64,000 nt of DNA from Roseiarcus sp963816065 (lineage in GTDB: Bacteria > Pseudomonadota > Alphaproteobacteria > Rhizobiales > Beijerinckiaceae), in the NCBI GenBank assembly GCA_963816065.1, contig CAWFJG010000007.1, forward strand, positions 1 through 64,000, given 5' to 3'. Shown piece by piece: positions 55,542 through 64,000 of the stretch. Each line of letters starts with the position of its first letter. Within the stretch, counting starts at the first letter, position 1. A program made the position numbers and the translations under genes. The notes under the pieces are model-generated. The model worked only from the letters and a program-made list of their open reading frames with translations, did no database searches and was not told the DNA's origin.

Positions 55542-57048
55542 ATGGCTGAAACGCCGCTTCTTGAAGTCAGGCATATCAGCAAGTCTTTCCCAGGCGTGAA
55601 GGCGCTCGATGACGTCTCTTTTGTCGGCCAAGGCGGGAGCCGTCCACGTGCTGTGCGGTGAAAACGGCGCCGGCAAATCGACTCTGATGAAAATCATCGA
55701 CGGGATTTACCAGCCCGACAGCGGCGAGACATTTTTGTACGGGGAGAGAAGGTCAGCATCGAGTCGCCGATCAAGGCCGGCGAACTCGGCATCTCGATGA
55801 TCTTTCAGGAATTGAATTATATGCCGGAAATGTCGGTCGAGGAGAGCCTGTTCGTCGGGCGCTGGCCGAAGACACAATATGGCCGTATCGACTGGAAGAC
55901 CATCCGCGAAGAGAACCTGCAGCTGCTCGAGCAGGAAGGTCTATCTTTCGATCCGGAGACAAAGCTGAAGGACCTGTCGATCTCCAATCTTCAGATGTTG
56001 GAGATCCTCAAGGCGATTTCCCGCGATGCCGACATCATCATCATGGACGAACCAACCTCTTCCATCACCAGCAAAGAGATCGAGACCCTTTTCACGAAAA
56101 TCGACGACCTCCGCGCCCGCGGCAAGGCGATCGTCTACATCTCCCACAAGATGGAGGAAATCTTCCGAATTGCCGACGAAATTTCGATCCTGAGAGATGG
56201 GAGGGTCGTTGAAACGCGGCCCAGGGACCAATTCGACGATCGACTCGGTTATTGCTCTCATGGTGGGCCGCACGCTCGAGCATGGGTATCCCAAAGAAGA
56301 CATCCCGCTTGGAGGCGTTGTTCTTGAAGTCGAACACTTCAGCGGGCCGAGCGGGTTCACCGACGTTTCCTTCAACGTCAAAGAAGGTGAGATCGTCGGC
56401 TTTGCCGGTCTCGTCGGGGCTGGTCGGACGGAGACGGCGCGGGCGCTTTTCGGCCTCGATGAGCATACGCAGGGGACCATAAAAGTCCGCGGAAAGCCCT
56501 CTAGGATAAAGAGCGTACAGGATGCGATAAGCAGCGGCATCGTGATGCTTTCCGAGGATCGGAGGCGTTTCGGCATTGTTCCGGTCAGAGATGTCAAGGA
56601 AAACGTCACCCTGGCGTCGATGGAGCAGTTCTTCCAAAATGGTCACCTTAACAAATCGAAAGGAACGCCGTAAGGTCGAGGATATCTGCGGACGCATCAA
56701 TGTCAAGATGTCGTCGATCGATGTGCCGGTCAGCACGTTGAGCGGTGGCAATCAGCAGAAAGTCGTTCTGTCGAAGTGGATGTTGCGTGAGCCGGACATT
56801 CTTATTTTGGATGAGCCCACCCGCGGAATCGACGTCGGCGCGAAGTTCGAAATCTACAAGTTGATGACGAGCCTTGTGCGGGAGGGCAAGTCAATCATCA
56901 TGGTGTCGTCGGAGCTCCCGAGCTGATCGGCATGTGCGACCGTATTTACGTCATGGCAGGTGGGCAAATCACCGGAGAACTTGGCGCGCCGGAGTTCTCT
57001 CAGGAAGCAATCATGCGATACGCGATGAACATGTCAAAAGCGGACTGA
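55542..57048 (+). pseudogene. CUT2 sugar ABC transporter ATP-binding protein (frameshifted)
   Basis: A double-ATPase protein of the RbsA/XylG type, about 500 residues. First half: LLEVRHISKSFPGVKALDDV, Walker A HVLCGENGAGKSTLMKIIDG, Walker B DIIIMDEPTSSITSKEIETL. Second half: FAGLVGAGRTETARALFGLD, signature VSTLSGGNQQKVVLSKWMLR, Walker B ILILDEPTRGIDVGAKFEIY. The end reads MAGGQITGELGAPEFSQEAI to SKAD. Frame changes lie near 55620, 55750, 56230, 56670 and 56920. In this family the second ATP site is often degenerate, as its GLVGAGRTE suggests. Confidence 0.9.
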
Positions 57049-57079
57049 TGCGCAACAGGCGGACGGGATGCGAAGGGAG

Positions 57080-58116
57080 ATGGCGATGAATAAGCATAAT
57101 AACAAGCGACACGTGGCAAACGATGAAATCGCGATACTCCATTTACATGGTTGTCGTCGTCATGATTATCGTCTGCAACTTGCTCAACGAGAATTTTCTC
57201 TCGACGCGCAACATCGCGAACATCTCCGCCCAGATTTCCGTCACGACGATTTTGGCGTTCGGCGAAACGCTCCTGATCATCTGCGGCTTGCTCGACCTGT
57301 CGTGTGGCTCCGTCTTGGCTCTGGCCGGGGTGATGTCTGTCTATCGTCTTCAAGCAAACCGGGTCGATGATGATATCTTTCGCCGTCGGGATACGTGTTC
57401 GGCGTGTTGTGCAATTATATCAACGGAATTCTGGTCAGGTACTTCAGTATTCCCGCGTTTATCGCGACCCTGGCCATGATGGCGATGGCGCAGGGGCGCT
57501 GCGCTTATGCTCTTCACCCGCGGCCAGAATATCTACCAGATTGGCGACTACGTCTGGTTCGGCCAAGGGCGATGTCGGATTCGTGCCGATCCCGGTGATC
57601 TTCATGATCATCGTCGGGAATTCTGACCTGGTACATTCTCGGTCACACCAGCTTTGGCCGCTCATTATACGCAGTGGGCGGAAACGAGGAGGCCGCCACG
57701 GGCGTCGGGCATCAATGTCGGGCGGGTCAAGATCGGGGTCTATCTGATCAACGGCGCCTTTGTCGGGCTGGCCGGGCATTTTGCTGATGTCGCGAACCAA
57801 TGTCGGCGCCCCCAATGCAGGCCAGGGCTACGAATTCGAGGCGCTGACGGCCGCGATCATCGGCGGAACGAGCTTTTCCGGCGGTCTCGGAACAGCCGGC
57901 GGAACTTTGGCTGGCGCGTTCATCGTCGGCTTCCTGAACAATATCATGAACCTGACGGGAGTGGATTCGTACCTGCAGCAAGTCATCAAGGGCGCAATCA
58001 TTGCCCTGGCTGTCGGGTACGATATGTGGGCCAAGATGAACCGCACCAAGAAAACGCTGGGCGCGGCGAAGAGACCGATTGACCCAAAGGAGGAAAAGCC
58101 GTATCGGTCGACTTAG
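57080..58116 (+). pseudogene. CUT2 sugar ABC transporter permease (frameshifted)
   Basis: RbsC/XylH-like membrane protein. SIYMVVVVMIIVCNLLNENF, ISAQISVTTILAFGETLLII, CGLLDLSCGSVLALAG, IPAFIATLAMMAMAQG, YAVGGNEEAATASGINVGRV-type segment, AGILLMSRTNVGAPNAGQGY and LTAAIIGGTSFSGGLGTAGG are in several frames (changes near 57120, 57380, 57500, 57560, 57620, 57700 and 57780). The final frame runs to 58116. The start (MAMNKHNN, 57080) is in a different frame from the first helix. Confidence 0.88.
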
Positions 58117-58191
58117 GGAAGGAGAAGGGATGATATCAATCGAAGTAAGTCCCTTTCTGGCAATCAACATAAGAGAAGTGAGAGGAAAACT

Positions 58192-59151
58192 ATGACGAGC
58201 GTTTCTGAAGAGGATCGGAACCTTCGCCGCTGTGGCGACCGTGTGCCTGGCGACTGCAACGCTTGGTCAGGCCAACGAGTACAAGGTCGCGTTCATCGCC
58301 CGCGCCCAGGCGGATTCCTTCGCCGCATGGCTGGCCAACGGCATCATGGACGAGGCGAAGAAGTATCCGGACATGAAGGTCGACGTGATGGACTCCCAGG
58401 CTGACGACGCCAAGGAGAACGCCTTCATCGAGAACGCCGTCGCCAACAAGTACGACCTGATCATCGTCCAGCCGAACAACGGCGAGGCGCAGCGTCCATA
58501 CGTCGAACGGCGGTCAAGGACGGCGTCAAGGTGATCACGACGAACGCCCGCATCAAGAACATCCCCGGATCGTCGTCGGTTGACGCGGATCCCTACATGC
58601 AGGCCGCCGTGAACGCCCGCTTGGCGCTCAAGCAGGTGCCGCAGAACGCCAACGTCGTCGTCCTCGACGGACCCTCCGGGCAACATGCACGCCGATGCGC
58701 GCCGCGTGGCGTGGCAGAAGGAGTTCTTCGACAAGCGCCCGACGTCAAGATCGTCGGCGAGCAGATTGCGCATTGGAACAAGGAAGAGGCCATGCGCTAC
58801 ATGGAGGACTGGGTCCAGGCCAATCCCAAGATCGACGCCATCATCTCGATGAACGACAACATGGCCGCCGGAGCCATGGAAGTCATCAAGGACAACCCGA
58901 AGCTTCAAGAACATCCTGGCCTACGGCGTTGACGGCACCGCCGAGGCATGCTGCTGATCAAGTCGGGCAAGATGACGTCGACGGCGCTGCAGAACGCCTA
59001 TGACCTGGCGGCAAAGAACATGAGCGTCGCGCACGACCTCGTGACCGGCAAGATCACTCAGATCGACACCGACATCGACTGCCCGTTGGTCACCAAGGAC
59101 AATGTCGATGAGTTCATCGAAATACACAAGAAGTCCGGCGCGATCAAGTAG
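58192..59151 (+). pseudogene. CUT2 sugar ABC transporter substrate-binding protein (frameshifted)
   Basis: RbsB-like periplasmic protein. After the ATG at 58192 and one shift, the signal peptide reads IGTFAAVATVCLATATLGQA, then NEYKVAFIARAQADSFAAWL and ENAVANKYDLIIVQPNNGEA. A second frame has VKVITTNARIKNIPGSSSVD, a third MNDNMAAGAMEVIKDNPKL, and the end is LVTKDNVDEFIEIHKKSGAI. Shifts lie near 58215, 58500, 58680, 58905 and 58945. Likely ligand a pentitol or related sugar, judged only by the neighbouring dehydrogenase. Confidence 0.9.
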
Positions 59152-59166
59152 TCAACGGTTTCTTCA

Positions 59167-59195
59167 GGGCGGGATTGTCCATCCCGCCCCTCTTT
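59167..59195 (+). terminator. Rho-independent terminator of the sugar transporter operon
   Basis: GGGCGGGAT (59167-59175) and ATCCCGCCC (59181-59189) form a 9-bp stem with a 5-base loop, followed by CTCTTT, 15 bp after the stop of the binding-protein gene. From here to 59927 I see no gene. Confidence 0.85.
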
Positions 59196-59927
59196 GCGCA
59201 GTTTTGTCAGTCGCGCAGCGCCGCCTCTTCGGGGGCGAACGTTCGTCTTCAACTTGGCGCCGAGCCGCGCGCCAAAACATTCTGCCTGCATTCGAAGTCA
59301 ATCCGGTCGTCCGCGAGCATCCGATCGTCCGCGAACATCGGCAAGATGCCGTGTAGGACGCAGCGGACCAAGTTCGTTGATTGCGGATGCAAGATCGGTT
59401 CGCCGAGGCCGGCTTGGCGACTGACGCCAGCAATGGCGTCCACCGGGGACGGACGACGCCGCCGGGGACTTTCATTTGTTGGGGTTAGAGCAAATTTCGA
59501 CACACTGGATCGTCATGGCGAGCAGCGCCGCGAAGAAGCAATCCAGGCTGCCGCCGCTGCACTTCGAACACAGAATTGCGCAATGCCAATTCGGCGTCGC
59601 CGAAGGCCGCTCCAGTCGTCGGGGAAGTGGACGACGTTACTGGATTTGCACCCTCGGCGGGACACTTCAACAAGGCGATCCATCGAGAATCGCGACTTCG
59701 CACGTCCCGACAACGGCGACAACGGAGAGAGGGGCCCGCCCCTTGCCTCCCGTGTCCCAGATATCTTCGCGGCGTGGGAACAAACGTCGCCCTGCCGGCC
59801 TTCTCCTACGCGCGAACTCAGCTCCGTCGCGGTGTCAAGGTCTGCTCTTGGGCCGAACCGCCGGACAGGCTTCCGTCCAGCGCGATTGGGAATGCAGGAG
59901 CTGAAAGCTCGCGGAGAGGCAGCGAGG

Positions 59928-60474
59928 ATGGCGCTTCACACTCTCGTCACGGCGCTTGTGGCGATGACCGCCGCGACGCCCGCCCTGTCCGATTTCGTGG
60001 CTCACCCGCCGCGGAAGCATGCGCACATGGCGTTCGCTGTCGGCCGAGAGATCGAGCCCGATCACGCGCCGGCCCTGAGAGAGGCCGCGTCGAGCCTCGT
60101 TCGGACCGCCCAGGGCCAGCCGGCCACGACGCCCGGCCAAGGCGGCGTGGCGAATACCTTGACCGAAGGCGCCCCTCCGCCAGGAAGCGGCGCGCAACCT
60201 GCGCAAACGCCGCCGGGGACGACGCCGGCTCTACGCGGGAATGCGCCAGGTCCGACGACTGCCCCGGCGGCAGGCGCGGCCGAAGGGCCTCCGGCGGCCG
60301 GGTGGGCGAAGGCCTCCCCTGCCCGCGCAACCGAGCGCCGCCTATCGCGCCCCTTATCTGGCCCAGCCGCCGCCGACCGGCTACCCGTCGACGCTCGTCG
60401 GTCCGACGTCGCCGCCCGGCCCGCAAGCGCCAGCGGTCGGCGGTCCGGGACAGCCGTGGCAAAGCCAGGATTGA
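59928..60474 (+). pseudogene. Secreted proline/alanine-rich hypothetical protein (one frameshift)
   Basis: A signal peptide (MALHTLVTALVAMTAATPAL, then SDF) is followed by HPPRKHAHMAFAVGREIEPD and a long Pro/Ala/Gly/Thr-rich region. After a shift near 60310 the end reads AAYRAPYLAQPPPTGYPSTL to GGPGQPWQSQD. The low-complexity tail resembles proteins anchored in or passing through the wall. Function unknown. An upstream ATG at 59892 is possible. Confidence 0.6.
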
Positions 60475-60653
60475 CGGCGGCGCGAGGTTCGCAGGCCATC
60501 GGAGTTATATAACTGTATAATTTTGTATAACTAATCGCTTGTCGGGCGCGCGGGGCGGCCCCGCGGCCGCTAAGACGGGGGTGCAACCCTTTGAATTCGC
60601 TGAACCCGGTCGATAAACCGCCATATGATGCCGCTCTATGGCCCAGCGCCGGT

Positions 60654-61043
60654 TCACGCGCCTCCGTTGGGGAGCGCCGCCGCCATCTTCTGCCTCACCG
60701 CCTCGATCGCCTTCAGCGGCCGGATCAGCACCTTGAACCGGTCGATCCGACCTTCCGCATTCCAGCCGATGATGTCGACCCCGTTGATCTCGACGCCGTC
60801 GATCACGGTCGTGAACTCCAGCACAGCGGACGACGGCCCGATCCACTGCTCGACATAGCGGAACTCCGAATTGCCGAGGACGACGAGGGCGGCGGCGAGA
60901 TACCGGGTGGTGATCGCCTTGCCGCGCTGGGTCGTATGCACGACCGGCGACAGGAAAACCGCCTCTTCGGCTAGGAGCGCGTCGAGGCCGGACGGATCGC
61001 GGGTTCGTGCAATCGCATGCCACCGCTCGATCGCCTCGCTCAT
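60654..61043 (-). CDS. NTF2-like (SnoaL-type) protein
   Basis: 129 residues: MSEAIERWHAIARTRDPSGL, LDALLAEEAVFLSPVVHT, then EFTTVIDGVEINGVDIIGWN and DRFKVLIRPLKAIEAVRQKM. The cone-like NTF2 fold is used by many small isomerases, hydrolases and binding proteins. No catalytic residues single it out. It is divergent from the small membrane protein and hydrolase genes. The frame is intact. Confidence 0.88.
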   Translation of the reverse strand: MSEAIERWHAIARTRDPSGLDALLAEEAVFLSPVVHTTQRGKAITTRYLAAALVVLGNSEFRYVEQWIGPSSAVLEFTTVIDGVEINGVDIIGWNAEGRIDRFKVLIRPLKAIEAVRQKMAAALPNGGA

Positions 61044-61090
61044 GCCGTCCTCCCGCTCCGTGTCTCTCGTCCCTGTCCTTCTACGCGTCT

Positions 61091-61464
61091 ATGGGGTCCG
61101 GCGAAAAGGGGCGGCCGATCCGCCGGCCCACGGAAGGCGGCGTATTGACGCCCTGACCTCGATCGAGGCGATCATCCGCGACCTGCTGATCTTCGTGGTC
61201 GCGATGTCCGCGCTGCTCATCACGCTCCTGGTCATCGTCTCGCGCATGCCGGAGAATAGCCCGTTGAAGCAAATCCTGGTCGCGTTGAGCTACCGGGTTG
61301 AGGCGACGGCGGCCGCGGGCCTGATCGCCGTCCCCACATTGCCGGTTCGGGGCCTTGACACCGCCGTCGACATCGGCGCGCCGATCCTTCTCCTGTGGTA
61401 CTGGTGGACGTACTTCCGGAATCTGTCGGCGCGCCGCGGTGGGACCGCGGCAAAGCGAGACTGA
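61091..61464 (+). pseudogene. Small membrane protein, two helices (probable frameshift near the start)
   Basis: The main frame reads SIEAIIRDLLIFVVAMSALL then ITLLVIVSRMPENSPLKQIL, with a second hydrophobic region DTAVDIGAPILLLWYWWTYF. The likely start, ATG at 61091 (MGSGEKGRP), is in another frame, so one shift near 61150 is assumed. It precedes the pcaD-like gene by 16 bp and may be co-transcribed. No family recognised. Confidence 0.5.
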
Positions 61465-61480
61465 GGAAAGGGCGCTTATC

Positions 61481-62275
61481 ATGAGCTTCATCAGAGCGAA
61501 CGGCGCTGTCGTCCACTGCCGCGATGAAGGCCCGCGCGATGGGCGGTCCATCGTCTTCATCAACGCGCTCGGCAGCGACCTACGCATATGGGACGAGGTG
61601 GCGGCGTTGCTCGCGCCCGACTTCCGCGTTGTCCGCTACGACAAGCGCGGCCACGGCCTGTCCGAGGCCGTGCCTGGGGCAGCCGACATGAGCGACTACG
61701 CCCGTGACCTGGCCGATCTGCTCGGTGCGCTTGGCGTCGCCCGGGCGACCATCGTCGGACTTTCAATTGGCGGCCTCATCGCACAGGAACTCTACCGTCG
61801 AAGCCCGAGGCTGTTCGCCAGCCTCGTCTTGTCCGACACGGCAGCAAAGATCGGCGACGCCGCGAGCTGGGACGCCCGCATTGCGGCGATCGAAGCCGGG
61901 GGCGTCGAGGCGGTTGCGGACGGCGTTCTGGAACGGTGGTTTACCGCAGATTTTCGCGTCCGACGCGCTGACGAGGTGGTCGGCTGGCGGACGATGCTCG
62001 TTCGAACGCCCAAGGAGGGATATCTCGCCGCCTGCGGCGCGCTCAAACGGGCCGATCTTCGATCCTGTGCGGGCGCCATTGCGGTTCCGACGCTCTGCCT
62101 CGCCGGGGAAGAGGACGGCTCGACGCCGGTCGCCTTGGTGCGAGAAACGGCGGGCTTTATCAGCGGCTCGCGGTTCGAAGTCATCGGCGGGGCCGGGCAC
62201 ATTCCCGCAATTGAACAGCCCCGTGTGACCGCGGAGCTCCTGACGCGGCACATGTCGCAGGCTTGGACGCCGTGA
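61481..62275 (+). CDS. pcaD: Alpha/beta hydrolase, 3-oxoadipate enol-lactonase-like
   Basis: 264 residues. The nucleophile Ser lies in VGLSIGGLIAQELYRRSPRL, Asp in LCLAGEEDGSTPVALVR, and His in GGAGHIPAIEQP, a complete triad. The string VVRYDKRGHGLSE and overall length match 3-oxoadipate enol-lactonase (PcaD) of the protocatechuate branch, which continues from PobA. No other pca genes are near, and related hydrolases share these motifs, so the assignment is probable rather than certain. The ATG has a GAGGAAAG site. Confidence 0.82.
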   Translation: MSFIRANGAVVHCRDEGPRDGRSIVFINALGSDLRIWDEVAALLAPDFRVVRYDKRGHGLSEAVPGAADMSDYARDLADLLGALGVARATIVGLSIGGLIAQELYRRSPRLFASLVLSDTAAKIGDAASWDARIAAIEAGGVEAVADGVLERWFTADFRVRRADEVVGWRTMLVRTPKEGYLAACGALKRADLRSCAGAIAVPTLCLAGEEDGSTPVALVRETAGFISGSRFEVIGGAGHIPAIEQPRVTAELLTRHMSQAWTP

Positions 62276-62399
62276 TCGAAAAGACGTGGCGAAAGGCTAA
62301 ACGGCCGGCTCTTTGCGCCGAAGACGCGAGAGGATATAGACGTCCGCCGAAGTGACGGCTTGAGCGTCTGGCCAACGCCTCTGGGGTTCTTAAAACCGT

Positions 62400-64000
62400 A
62401 TGTCCGAAAACGTCACGAAGGACCCCGCTGCCGCCGCCCAGCCCATCGACTCCGTGGTTCACGGTCATTCGACCGGCAATTTCTGGATTCTCGCCCTGGG
62501 CTCCATAGGGGTTGTCTTCGGCGATATCGGAACAAGCCCACTGTACGCGCTTCAAGCCGCGCTCAGTCCTTTCAAGGAAGCCGGGCTCGCTGCGATGGAC
62601 GTGATCGGCGTCGTGTCGCTGATCATCTGGGCCCTGCTGGTCGTGGTCACTGGCAAGTATGTCCTGTTTCTCATGCAGGCCGACAACAAGGGCGAAGGCG
62701 GGATCCTCTCCCTAAAAGCTCTTGCCCAGAGGGCGCTCGGCCAACGTACCGCGATCGCATTCCTGCTGGGTGTCGCCGGATCGGCGCTGTTTTCGGGCGA
62801 TGCAATGATCACCCCGGCAATCTCGGTCCTATCGGCGCTCGAAGGCCTGAAACAAGTCGACGCCGATCTCGCCCCCTATGTCCTGCCCGCGACGGTAGTC
62901 ATTCTCGTCCTGCTGTTCGCCGCGCAGAGCCGAGGCACCGCCGGAGTCGCCGCTTTTTTTGGGCCTATCATGGCGATCTTCTTTGTCTCGAACGCGGCGC
63001 TGGGAGTTGCTCACATCGCCAGTGCTTGGCAGATCCTGCAAGCCCTCAGTCCGGCGCCGGGGCTCAGCTTTATCCTCGCCCACGGCGCGATCGGTTTCAT
63101 AGTCCTCGGCAGCGTATTCCTCGCCGTGACGGGAGCGGAGGCGCTGTACGCGGATATGGGACATTTCGGCCGGCGCCCAATCCAGGCCGCATGGCTGTTC
63201 CTGGTCCTGCCGGCGTTGGTCTGCAACTATCTCGGCCAGGGCGCCCTGATCCTGAACGACCCCAAAGCAGTCGAGAACCCCTTTTACTTGATGGCGCCGA
63301 ACTGGGCCCTGATGCCGATGATCCTGCTTGCGACCGCAGCGACGGTGATCGCAAGCCAGGCGGTCATCACGGGGGCTTATTCGCTCGCGAGCCAAGCGAT
63401 CCAGCTCGGTTTGCTCCCTCGGCTCGAAATCATCCACACCTCGTCCACCCAGGAGGGGCAGATCTTTATTCCCCGGGTGACGCGGGTGCTGTTGATTGGC
63501 GTGCTCGCTCTGGTGTTGCTGTTCCGCTCGTCGAACAATCTGGCGAACGCCTATGGCATCGCGGTCGCCGGGACGATGGTGACCACGACGGCGCTAGCAT
63601 TCTTTGTTGTATGGAAGCTCTGGCGCTGGCCTCTCTGGGGCGCGCTGGCGCTCGTTTGCGGCTTTCTGTCGATCGACATCGGCTTCTTCATCGCCAACCT
63701 TTACAAGGTTCTGGATGGCGGATGGGTTCCCCTGACCCTCGGCGGGGCCATGTTCATCCTCATGTGGACTTGGTCGCGCGGCAGCACGATCCTCAACGCA
63801 AAAACCCATCGGGATTCGATCCCCATGGCTGACCTCATCAAGATGCTGCAGAAATCAAAGCCGGTGCGCGTTCCCGGCACTGCTGTATTTCTAAGCAATG
63901 ACCCGACGTCGGCGCCGTCCTCCCTGATGCACAATCTCAAACACAATAAGGTGTTGCACGAGCGTGTCGTTCTCCTCAACGTACGCACCGAGACGACTCC
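62400..64000 (+). CDS. kup: KUP-type potassium transporter (3' end outside window)
   Basis: 533 residues in the window: a short N-terminus (MSENVTKDPAAAA), then the family signature GSIGVVFGDIGTSPLYALQA, about twelve membrane helices (MITPAISVLSALEG; GSVFLAVTGAEALYADMGHF; LPALVCNYLGQGALILNDP) and the beginning of the cytoplasmic domain (GTAVFLSNDPTSAPSSLMHN). Kup is a proton-coupled K+ importer important under acid or low-potassium conditions. The frame is open for 1.6 kb with no shift. Typical length is about 630 residues, so some 100 are missing. Confidence 0.95.
   Translation, partial: MSENVTKDPAAAAQPIDSVVHGHSTGNFWILALGSIGVVFGDIGTSPLYALQAALSPFKEAGLAAMDVIGVVSLIIWALLVVVTGKYVLFLMQADNKGEGGILSLKALAQRALGQRTAIAFLLGVAGSALFSGDAMITPAISVLSALEGLKQVDADLAPYVLPATVVILVLLFAAQSRGTAGVAAFFGPIMAIFFVSNAALGVAHIASAWQILQALSPAPGLSFILAHGAIGFIVLGSVFLAVTGAEALYADMGHFGRRPIQAAWLFLVLPALVCNYLGQGALILNDPKAVENPFYLMAPNWALMPMILLATAATVIASQAVITGAYSLASQAIQLGLLPRLEIIHTSSTQEGQIFIPRVTRVLLIGVLALVLLFRSSNNLANAYGIAVAGTMVTTTALAFFVVWKLWRWPLWGALALVCGFLSIDIGFFIANLYKVLDGGWVPLTLGGAMFILMWTWSRGSTILNAKTHRDSIPMADLIKMLQKSKPVRVPGTAVFLSNDPTSAPSSLMHNLKHNKVLHERVVLLNVRTETT

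Noticed and set aside
59290..59345. Short tandem repeat (TCCGCGAGCATCCGATCG type, two copies)
   Set aside because: Only two 16-18-bp copies with no associated structure or gene; too little to call an element.

Overview
Most of the window (about 3.2-64 kb) looks like the chromosome of an alphaproteobacterium of the Rhizobiales/Hyphomicrobiales type. The base composition is GC-rich. It has the rhizobial gene order lptM-like lipoprotein / lysA / TIGR02302 protein, paralogous ku genes around a three-domain ligD, a bo3-type quinol oxidase operon, a kup transporter and mmsA/acyl-CoA dehydrogenase/mmsB valine-catabolism genes. I would guess a Beijerinckiaceae- or Methylocystaceae-like soil bacterium, but no rRNA or other decisive marker is present. 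The first ~3 kb (an MmyB-type regulator end and a zinc-hook ATPase) looks actinobacterial and may be transferred DNA or a chimeric assembly join.

Layout. 0.6-3 kb: zinc-hook AAA ATPase. 3.05-3.13 kb: helically phased GCCTGTT repeats; 3.45 kb: tRNA-Leu(CAA). 4-9.6 kb: DNA repair block, with an SRAP/YedK peptidase and ku1-ligD facing a convergent ku2. 10-11.4 kb: divergent nitrilase-fold protein. 11.6-12.7 kb: TetR and XRE regulators. 12.8-17 kb: lipoprotein, lysA, TIGR02302 protein, then a repeat array. 17.9-21.5 kb: three toxin-antitoxin (TA) modules (VapBC, FitAB-like, TacAT) packed around a LysR regulator and a partial copy of it, ending at mmsA. 23.2-29.4 kb: Uma2-type nuclease and a five-gene ABC-2 exporter operon. 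30.3-33 kb: a fourth TA module, then acyl-CoA dehydrogenase and mmsB. 33-34.5 kb: two Gly/Trp-rich secreted proteins. 34.5-37.6 kb: anmK and an ATP:cobalamin adenosyltransferase with a fifth TA module and a partial copy of the adenosyltransferase. 38.6-40.6 kb: an IS66-type element splitting a HEPN-like gene. 41.5-44.8 kb: pobA and two short-chain dehydrogenases. 45-49 kb: cyoA, a fused cyoB-cyoC, and cyoD. 50-59 kb: two xylitol-type dehydrogenases, an IS4-type element with 9-bp target duplication, an AraC regulator, a xylulokinase remnant and a CUT2 sugar ABC transporter. 59.9-64 kb: a secreted protein, NTF2-like protein, small membrane protein, pcaD-like hydrolase and kup (runs off the end).

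Many genes carry frameshifts while others nearby are perfectly open. The breaks are patchy: dense in 0.6-3, 13-16.4, 24-29.4, 30.5-37 and 55.5-59 kb; none in the main genes of 3.6-12.7, 41.5-50 and 60.6-64 kb. Several breaks are single-base changes in short homopolymers, so uneven sequence quality is the simplest explanation, though real decay cannot be excluded. Gene boundaries in those blocks are approximate.

The most unusual feature is a shared layout at two unrelated sites. A partial copy of a chromosomal gene's 5' end is followed by an antitoxin gene, then a toxin gene, then the complete chromosomal gene, all on one strand (lysR with FitAB; adenosyltransferase with TacAT). This suggests TA cassettes that enter a gene while leaving an intact copy behind.
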